Positions 51,004-59,058 of a stretch of 64,000 bases of DNA are shown piece after piece (the stretch's first letter is position 1; each line of letters begins with the position of its first letter). Under the pieces are notes generated by a model. The model saw nothing but the letters and a program-made list of their open reading frames with translations. It made no database searches and was not told the DNA's origin. The position numbers were made by a program, and so were the translations under genes. Location: positions 1,488,001 to 1,552,000 of the forward strand of contig CBDAQK010000001.1 of assembly GCA_965199005.1 (NCBI GenBank), written 5' to 3'. The DNA comes from LMUY01 sp965199005 (lineage in GTDB: Bacteria > Pseudomonadota > Alphaproteobacteria > Acetobacterales > Acetobacteraceae).

Positions 51004-51978
51004 ATGGACGTGGCCTTGGCCGTAGAGGACCTGACGTTGGCGATCGATGGCGCCACGATCGTCGACGGGGTGAGTTTCGCCGTGGCGCCGGGCGAGGTGT
51101 TGGCCCTGGTGGGCGAGTCGGGCTGTGGCAAGTCGCTCACCGCGCAGGCGATCATGCGCCTGCTGCCGCGCGGTGTGCAGCAGCGCCGCGGCCGGATCGA
51201 TCTCGCCGGGACGGACCTCTGCGGGCTGTCTGAGCGCCGGATGCGGCCTTTGCGCGGCCGCCGGCTCTCCATGATCTTCCAGGAGCCACAGGCCGCGCTC
51301 GACCCGCTTTCGACCGTCGGCCATCAGGTTGCGGAGGCGACGGGGCTGCGGGGCGGGGCTGCCCGCGCGAGCGTGCTGCGCATGTTGGACGAGGTGGGGA
51401 TCAGCGACCCGGCGCGGCGGATCGACCAATATCCGTTCGAATTATCGGGCGGCATGTGTCAACGGGTGATGATCGCCTCCGCCCTGATTTCCCGGCCAGC
51501 AGTGCTGCTTGCCGACGAGCCGACGACCGCGCTGGACGTGACGATCCAGGCGCAGATTTTGGAGTTGCTGCGGCGGCTGGCGGCGGAGCGGGGCACCGCC
51601 ATCGTGCTGATAACCCACGACATGGGCGTGGTGGCCGATATCGCCGACCGGGTTGCGGTGATGTACGCCGGGCGCATCGCGGAGACGGGCCGCACGGCCG
51701 CGCTCTTTGCCACACCGCGCCATCCCTACACGGCGTTGCTGCTGGCAGCCTTGCCGCGGTTGAACGACGTCCCGAAATCGCGGCTGGCGGTGATCGAGGG
51801 CCAGGTGCCGACGCCCTCCCAATTCCCATCGGGATGCCGCTTCGCCAGCCGGTGCCCGCGCGTGGACGATCATTGCCGGGCGCAGGTGCCGCCCTTGCGT
51901 GACATGGCGGGCGGCCATCTCTCGGCCTGTTGGCACGCCGAGGAGGTCGGGTGCGCGCACGCAGAGCAGGTCGCGTGA
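51004..51978 (+). CDS. ABC transporter ATP-binding protein, DppD type
   Basis: 324 residues. Walker A LVGESGCGKSLTAQAIMRLL, signature ELSGGMCQRVMIASALI, Walker B VLLADEPTTALDVT and the H-loop ITHDMGVV. The C-terminal oligopeptide domain (RHPYTALLLAALPRL) ends with Cys residues (RFASRCPRVDDHCR) that may hold an iron-sulfur cluster in family members. Four bp after DppC; its TGA overlaps the GTG of DppF. Confidence 0.9.
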   Translation: MDVALAVEDLTLAIDGATIVDGVSFAVAPGEVLALVGESGCGKSLTAQAIMRLLPRGVQQRRGRIDLAGTDLCGLSERRMRPLRGRRLSMIFQEPQAALDPLSTVGHQVAEATGLRGGAARASVLRMLDEVGISDPARRIDQYPFELSGGMCQRVMIASALISRPAVLLADEPTTALDVTIQAQILELLRRLAAERGTAIVLITHDMGVVADIADRVAVMYAGRIAETGRTAALFATPRHPYTALLLAALPRLNDVPKSRLAVIEGQVPTPSQFPSGCRFASRCPRVDDHCRAQVPPLRDMAGGHLSACWHAEEVGCAHAEQVA

Positions 51979-52925
51979 CGGAGGCGCTCGTCGTCGCCGG
52001 CCTGGCCGTCCATTACCCCTCCCGGCACGGGCCGCCCGTCCGCGCGGTGGATGGCCTGTCGCTGACGCTGGCTGCGGGTGAAACGCTCGGTCTGGTCGGG
52101 GAATCCGGCTGCGGCAAGTCGTCGGTGTCAAAGGCGGTGGTCGGGCTGCAGCCGCCGACGCGCGGTAGCATCTTGGTCGATGGTTTCGAGATCGCGGGCG
52201 CCACCAGGGCGCAGCTCTATCAGGCGCGAACCCGGATGCAGATGGTCTTCCAGGACCCGGCGACTTCGCTCAATCCCAGGATGACCGTGGGCGAAGCGGT
52301 GGGTGAGCCACTGCTGGTGCGCGGGCTTGCCCGCGGCGCCGCGCTGCGTGACCGCGTCGGGGCGCTGCTGACCGAAGTGGGGCTGCGGCCGGACCAGGCC
52401 AGCCGGTATCCGCACCAATTCTCCGGCGGCCAGCGCCAGCGCGTCGTCATCGCCCGCGCCCTCGCCCTGCGTCCGGCGTTGCTGGTGTGCGACGAACCGG
52501 TCTCAGCCCTGGACGTCTCGGTGCGGGCGCAAATCCTGAACCTGCTGGTCGATTTGCAGACCGCGCACGGCATGGCGTGCCTGTTCGTCTCGCACGACCT
52601 CGCCATTGTGCGCCATGTTTGCGACCAGGTGGCGGTGATGTATCTCGGCCGCCTGGTGGAACTGGCACCCCGCGATGCGCTGTATGCCACGCCCCGCCAC
52701 CCCTACACCCGCGCGCTGTTATCGGCCGTGCCCGAACCGGACCCGGTGACGCAGCGGGCGAAGCCACGCATACCGCTGGTCGGCGAAATCCCGAGCCCGA
52801 GCCGGCCTCCGCCGGGCTGCCGGTTTCACACGAGGTGCCCGATGGCGCAGGCGGTTTGTTGGGAAATAGAGCCCGAATGGCGGCTGCTCGGGCAGACGCA
52901 TGTGGCGTGTCATTTTGCCGAATGA
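51975..52925 (+). CDS. ABC transporter ATP-binding protein, DppF type
   Basis: 316 residues from a GTG overlapping the DppD stop. Walker A LVGESGCGKSSVSKAVVGL, Q-loop MVFQDPATSLNPRMTV, signature FSGGQRQRVVIARALAL, Walker B LLVCDEPVSALDVS, and the C-terminal CRFHTRCPMAQAVCW cysteine cluster. With DppD it drives import of peptide-like ligands. Last gene of the operon. Confidence 0.9.
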   Translation: MTEALVVAGLAVHYPSRHGPPVRAVDGLSLTLAAGETLGLVGESGCGKSSVSKAVVGLQPPTRGSILVDGFEIAGATRAQLYQARTRMQMVFQDPATSLNPRMTVGEAVGEPLLVRGLARGAALRDRVGALLTEVGLRPDQASRYPHQFSGGQRQRVVIARALALRPALLVCDEPVSALDVSVRAQILNLLVDLQTAHGMACLFVSHDLAIVRHVCDQVAVMYLGRLVELAPRDALYATPRHPYTRALLSAVPEPDPVTQRAKPRIPLVGEIPSPSRPPPGCRFHTRCPMAQAVCWEIEPEWRLLGQTHVACHFAE

Positions 52926-52961
52926 CGGGAACAGAGCATGCACAGACGCGTTGGGTGGGGC

Positions 52962-53189
52962 ATGAGCACGAACCCGAAGACCCCCTCCGACTCCATTCCC
53001 TCCAACACGGTCAAGGACCCGGATCATTGGACGACCGGCGATGAGACGATGACGGGAGCCCAGGCCTCCTATCTGCAAACCTTGTGCGAGGAGGCTGGCG
53101 AGGAATTCGATCCCTCCCTCAGCAAGGCCGAGGCATCCAAACGGATCGACGCGTTGCAGGGCAAGACGGGCCGCGGCAAGACTCACTGA
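52962..53189 (+). CDS. DUF3072-family small protein
   Basis: 75 residues. The core TVKDPDHWTTGDETMTGAQA, then SYLQTLCEEAGEEFDPSLSK and AEASKRIDALQGKTGRG match DUF3072, a short family of unknown function with an SAP-like helical tail. ATG at 52938 is an alternative with a slightly better-spaced GGGA site, adding eight residues. It lies just upstream of the tRNA on the other strand. Confidence 0.75.
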   Translation: MSTNPKTPSDSIPSNTVKDPDHWTTGDETMTGAQASYLQTLCEEAGEEFDPSLSKAEASKRIDALQGKTGRGKTH

Positions 53190-53212
53190 GTCCCCGCCGC
53201 CGGCGTTAAAGA

Positions 53213-53523
53213 TGGCTTCCGCGGCGGGATTCGAACCCACGACCCCAGGATTCATACCACTTCGGCTTTCGCCGCCGTCCACGCCAAGGACGTTCGTGGT
53301 CTGGACTGTCCCTTCACCCTGGGCCTTGCGGGCCTTTAGGCGTCACCCTACCAGTCTCTACACCTTCCCAGCGTGACTGCCGGGCTTGGCTCGGGATTGG
53401 CAGCAGCGAAAGTTCGCCGCAGCGTTCCCCGACTTTGAGTGAATCCACCACGCTGTTTCCATGCGCGGCGCCCCTCTGTATCCAAGAGGAATCCTGTGCT
53501 CTATCCTGCTGAGCTACGCGGAA
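53213..53523 (-). tRNA. tRNA-Arg (CCU) interrupted by a group I intron
   Basis: Exon 1 (53523-53487) has acceptor TTCCGCG, D-stem GCTC/GAGC, anticodon stem CAGGA and loop start TTCCT. Exon 2 (53252-53213) continues AA, TCCTG, variable GGGTC, T-arm GTGGG-TTCGAAT-CCCGC, acceptor CGCGGAA, G and an encoded CCA. All stems pair. The spliced loop TTCCTAA gives anticodon CCU, serving AGG codons. The 77-nt mature tRNA is split by 234 nt in the anticodon loop after position 36, the position known for bacterial group I introns in this tRNA. The tRNA cannot work without splicing. Confidence 0.9.
53253..53486 (-). ncRNA. group I self-splicing intron (IC3-like) in tRNA-Arg
   Basis: 234 nt, no ORF. It starts CTTGGATACAG after U36 and ends GGTATG with the terminal omega-G. 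Core motifs are present on the minus strand: GAAGGTGTAGAGACTGG (53368-53352 region, P7/P3 5' strands) and AGGGTGAAGGGACAGTCCAG (about 53320-53301, P8/P7 3' strand). GGGG downstream of the 5' splice site can serve as internal guide, pairing UCCU with a terminal U-G wobble. These segments resemble the IC3 introns described in tRNA-Arg(CCU) and tRNA-Ile(CAU) of proteobacteria. Confidence 0.88.
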
Positions 53524-53659
53524 TCATTGCTCCAAACCGTTGCCGCCCTCAACCTACCGCAGCGGCAAACTTCCATCCAGACCAAATCCGCTGGCTGCGC
53601 CGCCCTAGGCGAACGCCTTATTGCGGCGCAAGATCAAGCGTCCACACGATTGAGAACCG

Positions 53660-54688
53660 ATGCAAGCTGATCCCAACCATGCCCCGGCGCTCCATTCCCG
53701 CCTGCTGACGCTCGACAGCCATATCGATATCCCCTGGCCAGATGGGCCAGACCCGTTTACGGCGACGCAGCGCCGGGTCGACATCGGCAAGATGACCCGC
53801 GGCGGCCTGCGGGCTGGGTGCTTCGCGGCCTATGTGGCGCAGGGTCCACGCACGACCGAGGGTTGGGCCGCCGCCAAGCAGCGGGCTTTGGGGATGCTTG
53901 CCACCATTCGCGACATGGGAGCCGAGCGCAACGGGCTGACCGCTCGCCTTGCGACCACTGTGGCTGCCGTGCGCCAGGCTGCGGCCGAGCCCGGCGTCGC
54001 CATCGTGATTCCCTGTGTCGAAAACGGCCAGAGCATGGGTGAAGACATCGGCGTTTTGGATGAATTCCGCGCCCTCGGCGCCTGCTACCTCACGCTCACC
54101 CATAACGGGCACAACGTCCTGGCCGACAGCAGCAATCCCCGGACGGATTTGGGGGATGGTCCAACGCTGCACGGCGGACTCAGCGATCTGGGACGCGAGG
54201 CGGTGGCGGCCTTGAACCGCCTGGGCATGCTGGTTGACGTCAGCCATGCCTCCAAGGCGACCATGATGCAGGCCGCCAAATTGTCCCGCACCCCCGTCGT
54301 CGCCACCCATTCCTGCGTCCACGCTTTGTGCCCGGTACCGCGCAACCTGGATGACGAGCAGCTTGAAACGCTGAAGGAAACCGGCGGCCTGGTGCAGATC
54401 ACGGCGGTTCCGTCCTTCGTCCGGCCGCAGGGCAAGGCCGACCAGGTCTTCGTCTCCGACTATGTGGACCATGTGGACTATGTGGTACGCCGCTGCGGCA
54501 TCCAGCATGCCGGCATCAGCTCCGACTTTGACGGCGGGGGCATGCTGAGCGACTGGCGCGATGCCTCGGAAAGCGCCAATTTAACCGCCGAGTTGGCTCG
54601 TCGCGGCTATGACGATTCGGAAATCGCGGCGTTGTGGGGTGGCAATTTCCTCCGTTTGATGGAACAGGCCGAGGCTGCCGCCGCGTGA
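53660..54688 (+). CDS. membrane dipeptidase-family peptidase (M19)
   Basis: 342 residues. The metal sites are TLDSHIDIPWP (His21, Asp23), IVIPCVENGQS with the bridging Glu, MLVDVSHASKATM and VVATHSCVHAL, then GISSDFDGGG with the catalytic Asp. This fits renal-dipeptidase-like zinc enzymes that cleave dipeptides, including D-amino-acid-containing ones. No signal peptide is evident, so it is likely cytoplasmic. It could process products of the upstream peptide importer. Its stop overlaps the GTG of hemJ. Confidence 0.88.
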   Translation: MQADPNHAPALHSRLLTLDSHIDIPWPDGPDPFTATQRRVDIGKMTRGGLRAGCFAAYVAQGPRTTEGWAAAKQRALGMLATIRDMGAERNGLTARLATTVAAVRQAAAEPGVAIVIPCVENGQSMGEDIGVLDEFRALGACYLTLTHNGHNVLADSSNPRTDLGDGPTLHGGLSDLGREAVAALNRLGMLVDVSHASKATMMQAAKLSRTPVVATHSCVHALCPVPRNLDDEQLETLKETGGLVQITAVPSFVRPQGKADQVFVSDYVDHVDYVVRRCGIQHAGISSDFDGGGMLSDWRDASESANLTAELARRGYDDSEIAALWGGNFLRLMEQAEAAAA

Positions 54689-55137
54689 CGATCGGATTTC
54701 TTGGGCCGTACTTGCTGTGGACGAAGTCTTTTCACGTGATCGCCGTCATCGCGTGGATGGCCGGGCTGTTCTATCTTCCCCGCCTTTACGTCTATCACTG
54801 CCAAATCCCACGTGGCTCGGCGGAAAGCGAGCGGTTCAAGGTGATGGAGCGGCGGTTGCTGAAGCAGATCACCACCCCGGCCATGGCCGCCACCTGGCTG
54901 ATGGGCCTGCTGTTGGTGCTGACGCCGGGTGCGGTGGATTGGGGGGCCACCTGGTGGCACGTCAAGCTCACTGGCGTCATCCTGATGAGTGGCTTTCACG
55001 GCGCGCTGTCGAAGTGGCGGCGGGACTTCCTGGAGGACCGCAACGTGCGGCCGCAACGCTTCTACCGCTTCGCCAATGAGGTGCCGACGGTTCTGATGGT
55101 CATCATCGTGATCATGGCCATTGCACAACCTGGCTGA
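54685..55137 (+). CDS. hemJ: protoporphyrinogen IX oxidase HemJ
   Basis: 150 residues, four predicted membrane helices. The HemJ signature KSFHVIAVIAWMAGLFYLPR contains the conserved heme-ligand His17, and LYVYHC and GATWWHVKLTGVILMSGFHG add further His residues. HemJ converts protoporphyrinogen IX to protoporphyrin IX in heme synthesis, replacing HemG/HemY in many alphaproteobacteria. GTG start overlaps the dipeptidase stop. rho follows 207 bp on, the usual hemJ-rho order in this group. Confidence 0.92.
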   Translation: MTIGFLGPYLLWTKSFHVIAVIAWMAGLFYLPRLYVYHCQIPRGSAESERFKVMERRLLKQITTPAMAATWLMGLLLVLTPGAVDWGATWWHVKLTGVILMSGFHGALSKWRRDFLEDRNVRPQRFYRFANEVPTVLMVIIVIMAIAQPG

Positions 55138-55166
55138 TTTCCCCATCTCAGGGTACCGGGCGGGAA

Positions 55167-55195
55167 TTGACTGCATGGTTTAACCGTGCATACCT
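55167..55195 (+). promoter_or_regulatory. candidate promoter upstream of rho
   Basis: TTGACT at 55167-55172 and ATACCT at 55190-55195 are separated by 17 bases. The spacer holds a near-palindrome TGCATGG-TTTAA-CCGTGCA. The remaining leader to the rho ATG (about 150 nt) is gene-free. It could allow autoregulation, as known for rho in other bacteria, but I see no clear attenuator. Confidence 0.35.
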
Positions 55196-55344
55196 CTCCC
55201 TGGCGATGTAGGTCTGTCCAGACCCGGCATCTTTCTGTCAAACCAGCCCGGTTCCCCGACACGAGCGCGTTTATACCGCCCGCAGGACCGTCACATCGGC
55301 TGTCGCTTTTCTGCTGAACCCAATAGTCCCCCGAGGCTTCCCCG

Positions 55345-56619
55345 ATGCATCTTGCCGAACTCAAGGCAAAATCTCCGTCCGACCTGTTGTCGTTTGCCGA
55401 ATCGCTGCAGATCGAGAATGCGTCCAGCCTGCGCAAGCAGGACATGATGTTCGCTATTCTCAAGAACTTGGCGGATAACGACCAAGCCATTCATGGTGAA
55501 GGCACGCTGGAGATACTTTCCGACGGATTTGGATATCTCCGGAGTGCCCAGGCGAATTATCTGCCGGGTCCGGACGACATCTACATCAGCCCCAACCAGG
55601 TGCGCCGGTTCGCCCTCCGGACCGGGGATAGCGTGGAGGGCCAAATCCGGGCTCCGAAGGATGGAGAGCGCTATTTCGCCCTGCTGAAGCCGAATACCAT
55701 TAATTTCGAGCCGCCGGACGCCGTTAAGCACCGGATCAACTTCGACAATCTGACGCCGCTCTACCCGGATCGCCGCCTGAAGATGGAGGTGGAGAACTTC
55801 CAGTCCGTCGCCAAGGGGCCAGGCAAGGATTTGACGCCCCGCGTGATCGACCTGATCTCGCCGATCGGCATGGGCCAGCGTGCCCTCATCGTCGCCCCGC
55901 CCCGCACCGGCAAGACGGTGATGCTGCAGAACATGGCGACAGCCATCGCCGAAAATCACCCAGAAGTGTTCCTGATCGTCCTGCTGATCGACGAGCGGCC
56001 CGAGGAAGTGACGGACATGTCGCGCTCGGTGAAGGGTGAAGTCGTCGCCTCCACCTTCGACGAACCGGCAACCCGGCATGTCCAGGTGACGGAGATGGTT
56101 CTGGAGAAAGCCAAACGGCTGGTCGAGCATAAGCGCGACGTCGTCATCCTGCTCGACAGCATCACGCGCCTGGCGCGGGCCTACAACACCGTGGTGCCAT
56201 CGAGCGGCAAGGTGCTGACGGGCGGCGTGGACGCCAATGCGCTGCAGCGGCCCAAGCGGTTCTTTGGCGCCGCGCGCAATATCGAGGAAGGCGGCTCCCT
56301 TACCATCATCGCGACCGCGCTGATCGATACCGGCAGCCGGATGGACGAGGTGATCTTCGAAGAATTCAAGGGAACCGGTAACAGCGAAATCATCCTGGAC
56401 CGCAAACTCTCGGACAAGCGGACCTTCCCGGCGATCGACATCACCAAGAGCGGCACCCGCAAGGAAGAGTTGCTGGTCGAGCGGGGGATGCTCTCGAAAA
56501 TGTGGGTGTTGCGCCGGATCCTGAACCCGATGGGCACGACGGACGCGATGGATTTCCTGCTGGACAAGCTGAAATACAGCAAGACCAACCAGGATTTCTT
56601 CGACGCGATGAACACATAG
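55345..56619 (+). CDS. rho: transcription termination factor Rho
   Basis: 424 residues, full family length. N-terminal Rho_N (LAELKAKSPSDLLSFAESLQ), RNA-binding cold-shock-like domain (EGTLEILSDGFGYLRS, DDIYISPNQVRRFALRTGD), then ATPase with P-loop PPRTGKTVMLQNMA, Walker B DVVILLDSITRLARAYN, the Q/R-loop GGVDANALQRPKRFFGAARN and the catalytic end EEGGSLTIIATALIDTGSRM. Rho is the hexameric helicase that ends transcription and clears R-loops. It follows hemJ. A REP-like repeat lies just after its stop. Confidence 0.97.
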   Translation: MHLAELKAKSPSDLLSFAESLQIENASSLRKQDMMFAILKNLADNDQAIHGEGTLEILSDGFGYLRSAQANYLPGPDDIYISPNQVRRFALRTGDSVEGQIRAPKDGERYFALLKPNTINFEPPDAVKHRINFDNLTPLYPDRRLKMEVENFQSVAKGPGKDLTPRVIDLISPIGMGQRALIVAPPRTGKTVMLQNMATAIAENHPEVFLIVLLIDERPEEVTDMSRSVKGEVVASTFDEPATRHVQVTEMVLEKAKRLVEHKRDVVILLDSITRLARAYNTVVPSSGKVLTGGVDANALQRPKRFFGAARNIEEGGSLTIIATALIDTGSRMDEVIFEEFKGTGNSEIILDRKLSDKRTFPAIDITKSGTRKEELLVERGMLSKMWVLRRILNPMGTTDAMDFLLDKLKYSKTNQDFFDAMNT

Positions 56620-56631
56620 CTGGCGTTCTAC

Positions 56632-56660
56632 GGTGGGGTGCCAAAGCGCACCTACCCTAC
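56632..56660. repeat. single REP-like repeat after rho
   Basis: GGTGGGGTGCCAAAGCGCAC followed by CTACCCTAC matches the right arm of the repeat pair at 45991-46023 (there GGTGGGATGCCAAAGCGCAT then CCCACCCTAC). It lies 12 bp after the rho stop codon and may also form a hairpin that helps 3'-end formation. Confidence 0.6.
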
Positions 56661-56728
56661 GATATGGCATAGGCCTTGCTAGCCAGTCCTGCTGCAAGCC
56701 CGCTCTGGGTTGTATCGGGAGAGCCGGA

Positions 56729-57985
56729 ATGATCAAGCGTATGCGTGGCGCCCTCCTGCGCGGGTTTGCCTTAACGTGTCTGGCGTCCACGATGCTCGCC
56801 GGGCAGGCGCATGCCGAAACGGTAGGGCCGGTGACCGACGATGTCGGCGTGGTGAAAATCCCCAAGGGCCAGCCCATCCTCATTGGCGCCTTGCTGGTGC
56901 TGTCGGGCCCCGATTTGTCGCTGGGCCTGGATGCCTCCCGTGGGGCGGAGATCGCGTTCGACGACCACAATAACATGCTGGCCGGCCACCCCATCAAATA
57001 CCTGCCCGAGGACGGCCAATGCAGCGTGGAGGGCGGCCAAACCGGTGCGACCCGGCTCGCGTCCAACAAGCAGATCGTGGGTGTGATCGGCACCGCCTGC
57101 TCGTCCGAGTCGCGCGGGGGATCGCCCATCTTGTGGAACGCCGGCATGCCACAGGCCGTCACCAGCGCCACCGCGCCCGCGCTGACGGCGGCGGACCGTC
57201 CGATCGGGCTCCAGGGCATCGTCCGCTTCGTCTATAACGACCTCAACGCCGCCGGGGCCGCGGTGAAATACGCGCAATTCATGCACGTGACGAAGGCAGC
57301 CACGCTGCATGACGGAAGCCTCTATGCCGAAGAACTGGCCGAGGCCTTCGGCGCCCAGTTCAAGGCGGCCGGAGGCACCATCGTCGCGGCCGAGGCGATC
57401 TCCCCCTCCGACACCGATCTGCGCCCTGTCCTGACGCGGATTGGAACGGCTCAGCCGGACTTGCTGTTCGCCCCCGTCTTCACCGGCGCCTCTGCCTACC
57501 TCACGCGCCAGGAGAAGGAGGTGCCGACCATGGCGAAGGTCCCCGTGCTCGGCACCGACGCCGTGCTCTCGCCTGCCTTCCTGGAAGCGGCTGGCGACAG
57601 TGCGATCGGCTATCGGCTGACCGGCATCGACAACGACCCGAAGCTGATGGGGTCCCGCTATGGGGATTTCCTGGCCAAATACAAAACCAAGTATGGCGAG
57701 GACCCGATCGCCGGCTTCCACGGCAATGGCTACGACGCCGCGTTGGCGATGATGACGGCCATCGAGAAAGTGGCGAAAACGGATAGTGCGGGCGATACCT
57801 ATATCGGCCGCAAGGCGCTGCGGGACGCGCTGATGGCGACCACCGACCTCGACGGCATCACCGGTAAGTTGTCCTGCGACAAGTTCGGCGATTGCGGTGC
57901 GTCCCACTTCGCGGTGTTCGAATACACCAGCGGGGACCCCAGCAGCTTCAAGATCGGGGTAAATCCGAAGCACGTTTATCCATAG
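56729..57985 (+). CDS. branched-chain amino acid-type ABC substrate-binding protein (LivK-like)
   Basis: 418 residues with a signal peptide (FALTCLASTMLAGQAHA). Type-I periplasmic fold: PILIGALLVLSGPDLSLGLD, RGAEIAFDDHNNMLAGHPIK, VGVIGTACSSESRGGSPIL and a late EKVAKTDSAGDTYIG. The Cys residue in ACSSES and the extended loops distinguish it from classic LivJ/K, so ligands may be aromatic, amide or acid compounds. GGGAG lies eight bases before ATG. It heads a complete five-gene operon. Confidence 0.88.
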   Translation: MIKRMRGALLRGFALTCLASTMLAGQAHAETVGPVTDDVGVVKIPKGQPILIGALLVLSGPDLSLGLDASRGAEIAFDDHNNMLAGHPIKYLPEDGQCSVEGGQTGATRLASNKQIVGVIGTACSSESRGGSPILWNAGMPQAVTSATAPALTAADRPIGLQGIVRFVYNDLNAAGAAVKYAQFMHVTKAATLHDGSLYAEELAEAFGAQFKAAGGTIVAAEAISPSDTDLRPVLTRIGTAQPDLLFAPVFTGASAYLTRQEKEVPTMAKVPVLGTDAVLSPAFLEAAGDSAIGYRLTGIDNDPKLMGSRYGDFLAKYKTKYGEDPIAGFHGNGYDAALAMMTAIEKVAKTDSAGDTYIGRKALRDALMATTDLDGITGKLSCDKFGDCGASHFAVFEYTSGDPSSFKIGVNPKHVYP

Positions 57986-57992
57986 CCCGGGC

Positions 57993-59054
57993 ATGTTGCA
58001 GGACTGGCTGCGCCGGGCGACCCCCGTCGACTGGTTCCTGCTGGCCCTGCGCGTCGTCGTCGTGGCCGTGGTCAGCACCGGGTTCGTCGCCGGGCTGCTG
58101 CATCCACGCTATGGGCGGGAGGAGTGGTTCTCCTTCGTGGCCTTCGGGCTGACCATTGGGGCGATCTACGCCCTGATCGCGCTGGGCTACACCATGGTGT
58201 ACGGCATCCTGCGCATGGTGAACTTCGCGCATGGCGATGTCTTCATGTTCGGCTCCTACGCCTCATGCTTTGCGCTGATCGCCTGCAACCGCGCCGGTAT
58301 CCTTGGTTCCGACCCGGCGCTCAGCTTCGCCATCGCCACCATCGTCTGCGTGTTGGTCTCCGCGGGCATCGCCGTGCTGGGGGAGCGGATCGCCTACCGT
58401 CCGTTCCGCCGCGGCCGTTCGCTTGCGCCGCTCATCAGCACGTTGGGCCTGTCCTTTGTGCTGGAATACTCGGCGCGCGGGATGTTTGGGGCGCAGAACA
58501 AGGCCTTCCCGACGATGCCCGGCATCGACGGGATCGTGGCCTTCGCCGGGTTTTCCGTGCCCCGCGTGCAATTGGTCGTGGTGGTGGCGGCGTTGCTGAC
58601 GATGGTGGTGCTGACCTTGATCGTCATGCGCACCCGCATGGGCACGGCGATGCGGGCTGTGGCGGAAGACAAGGATGCCGCCACCCTCATGGGCATCAAC
58701 GTCGACCGGGTGATCGTGTTCACCTTTGCCCTGGGCGGCGCGCTGGCTGGGATCGCCGGCCTGCTCTACGGCCTCGTCTTCAAGCAGATCAGCTTCTTCA
58801 TGGGCTTCTTCCTGGGCGTCAAGGGGTTCGGCGCGGCCGTCCTGGGCGGCATCGGCAACATTCCCGGCGCCATGCTGGGTGGCTATGCGCTGGGCCTGGT
58901 GGAAAGCCTGGGGCCTGCTTTGTTCCTGGAGGGTCTGCACGTGACCGCGCCCTACCAATTACGCGACGCGATCGCCTACACCATGCTGGTGATGGTGCTG
59001 ATCTTCCGTCCCCGCGGATTGCTGGGCGAGCGGTTGTCCACGGCCCGGGCCTGA
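57993..59054 (+). CDS. branched-chain amino acid ABC permease (LivH-like)
   Basis: 353 residues. After an N-terminal extra helix (LLALRVVVVAVVSTGFVAGL) comes the LivH core GAIYALIALGYTMVYGILRM, VNFAHGDVFMFGSYASCFAL, and the EAA-like RTRMGTAMRAVAEDKDAATL, MGINVDRVIVFTFALGGALA. Nine or so spans are predicted. It partners the LivM-like protein to form the channel. Eight bp after the binding protein. Confidence 0.9.
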   Translation: MLQDWLRRATPVDWFLLALRVVVVAVVSTGFVAGLLHPRYGREEWFSFVAFGLTIGAIYALIALGYTMVYGILRMVNFAHGDVFMFGSYASCFALIACNRAGILGSDPALSFAIATIVCVLVSAGIAVLGERIAYRPFRRGRSLAPLISTLGLSFVLEYSARGMFGAQNKAFPTMPGIDGIVAFAGFSVPRVQLVVVVAALLTMVVLTLIVMRTRMGTAMRAVAEDKDAATLMGINVDRVIVFTFALGGALAGIAGLLYGLVFKQISFFMGFFLGVKGFGAAVLGGIGNIPGAMLGGYALGLVESLGPALFLEGLHVTAPYQLRDAIAYTMLVMVLIFRPRGLLGERLSTARA

Positions 59055-59058
59055 CCGG

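Noticed and set aside
53213..53523. Reading the spliced tRNA as tRNA-Arg(CCG)
   Set aside because: That would require the intron to end before the G at 53253, but group I introns end with a G; only the CCU reading satisfies this.
55291..57219. 642-residue minus-strand open frame opposite rho
   Set aside because: rho is unmistakable on the plus strand; the antisense frame has no domain and arises from third-position GC bias.
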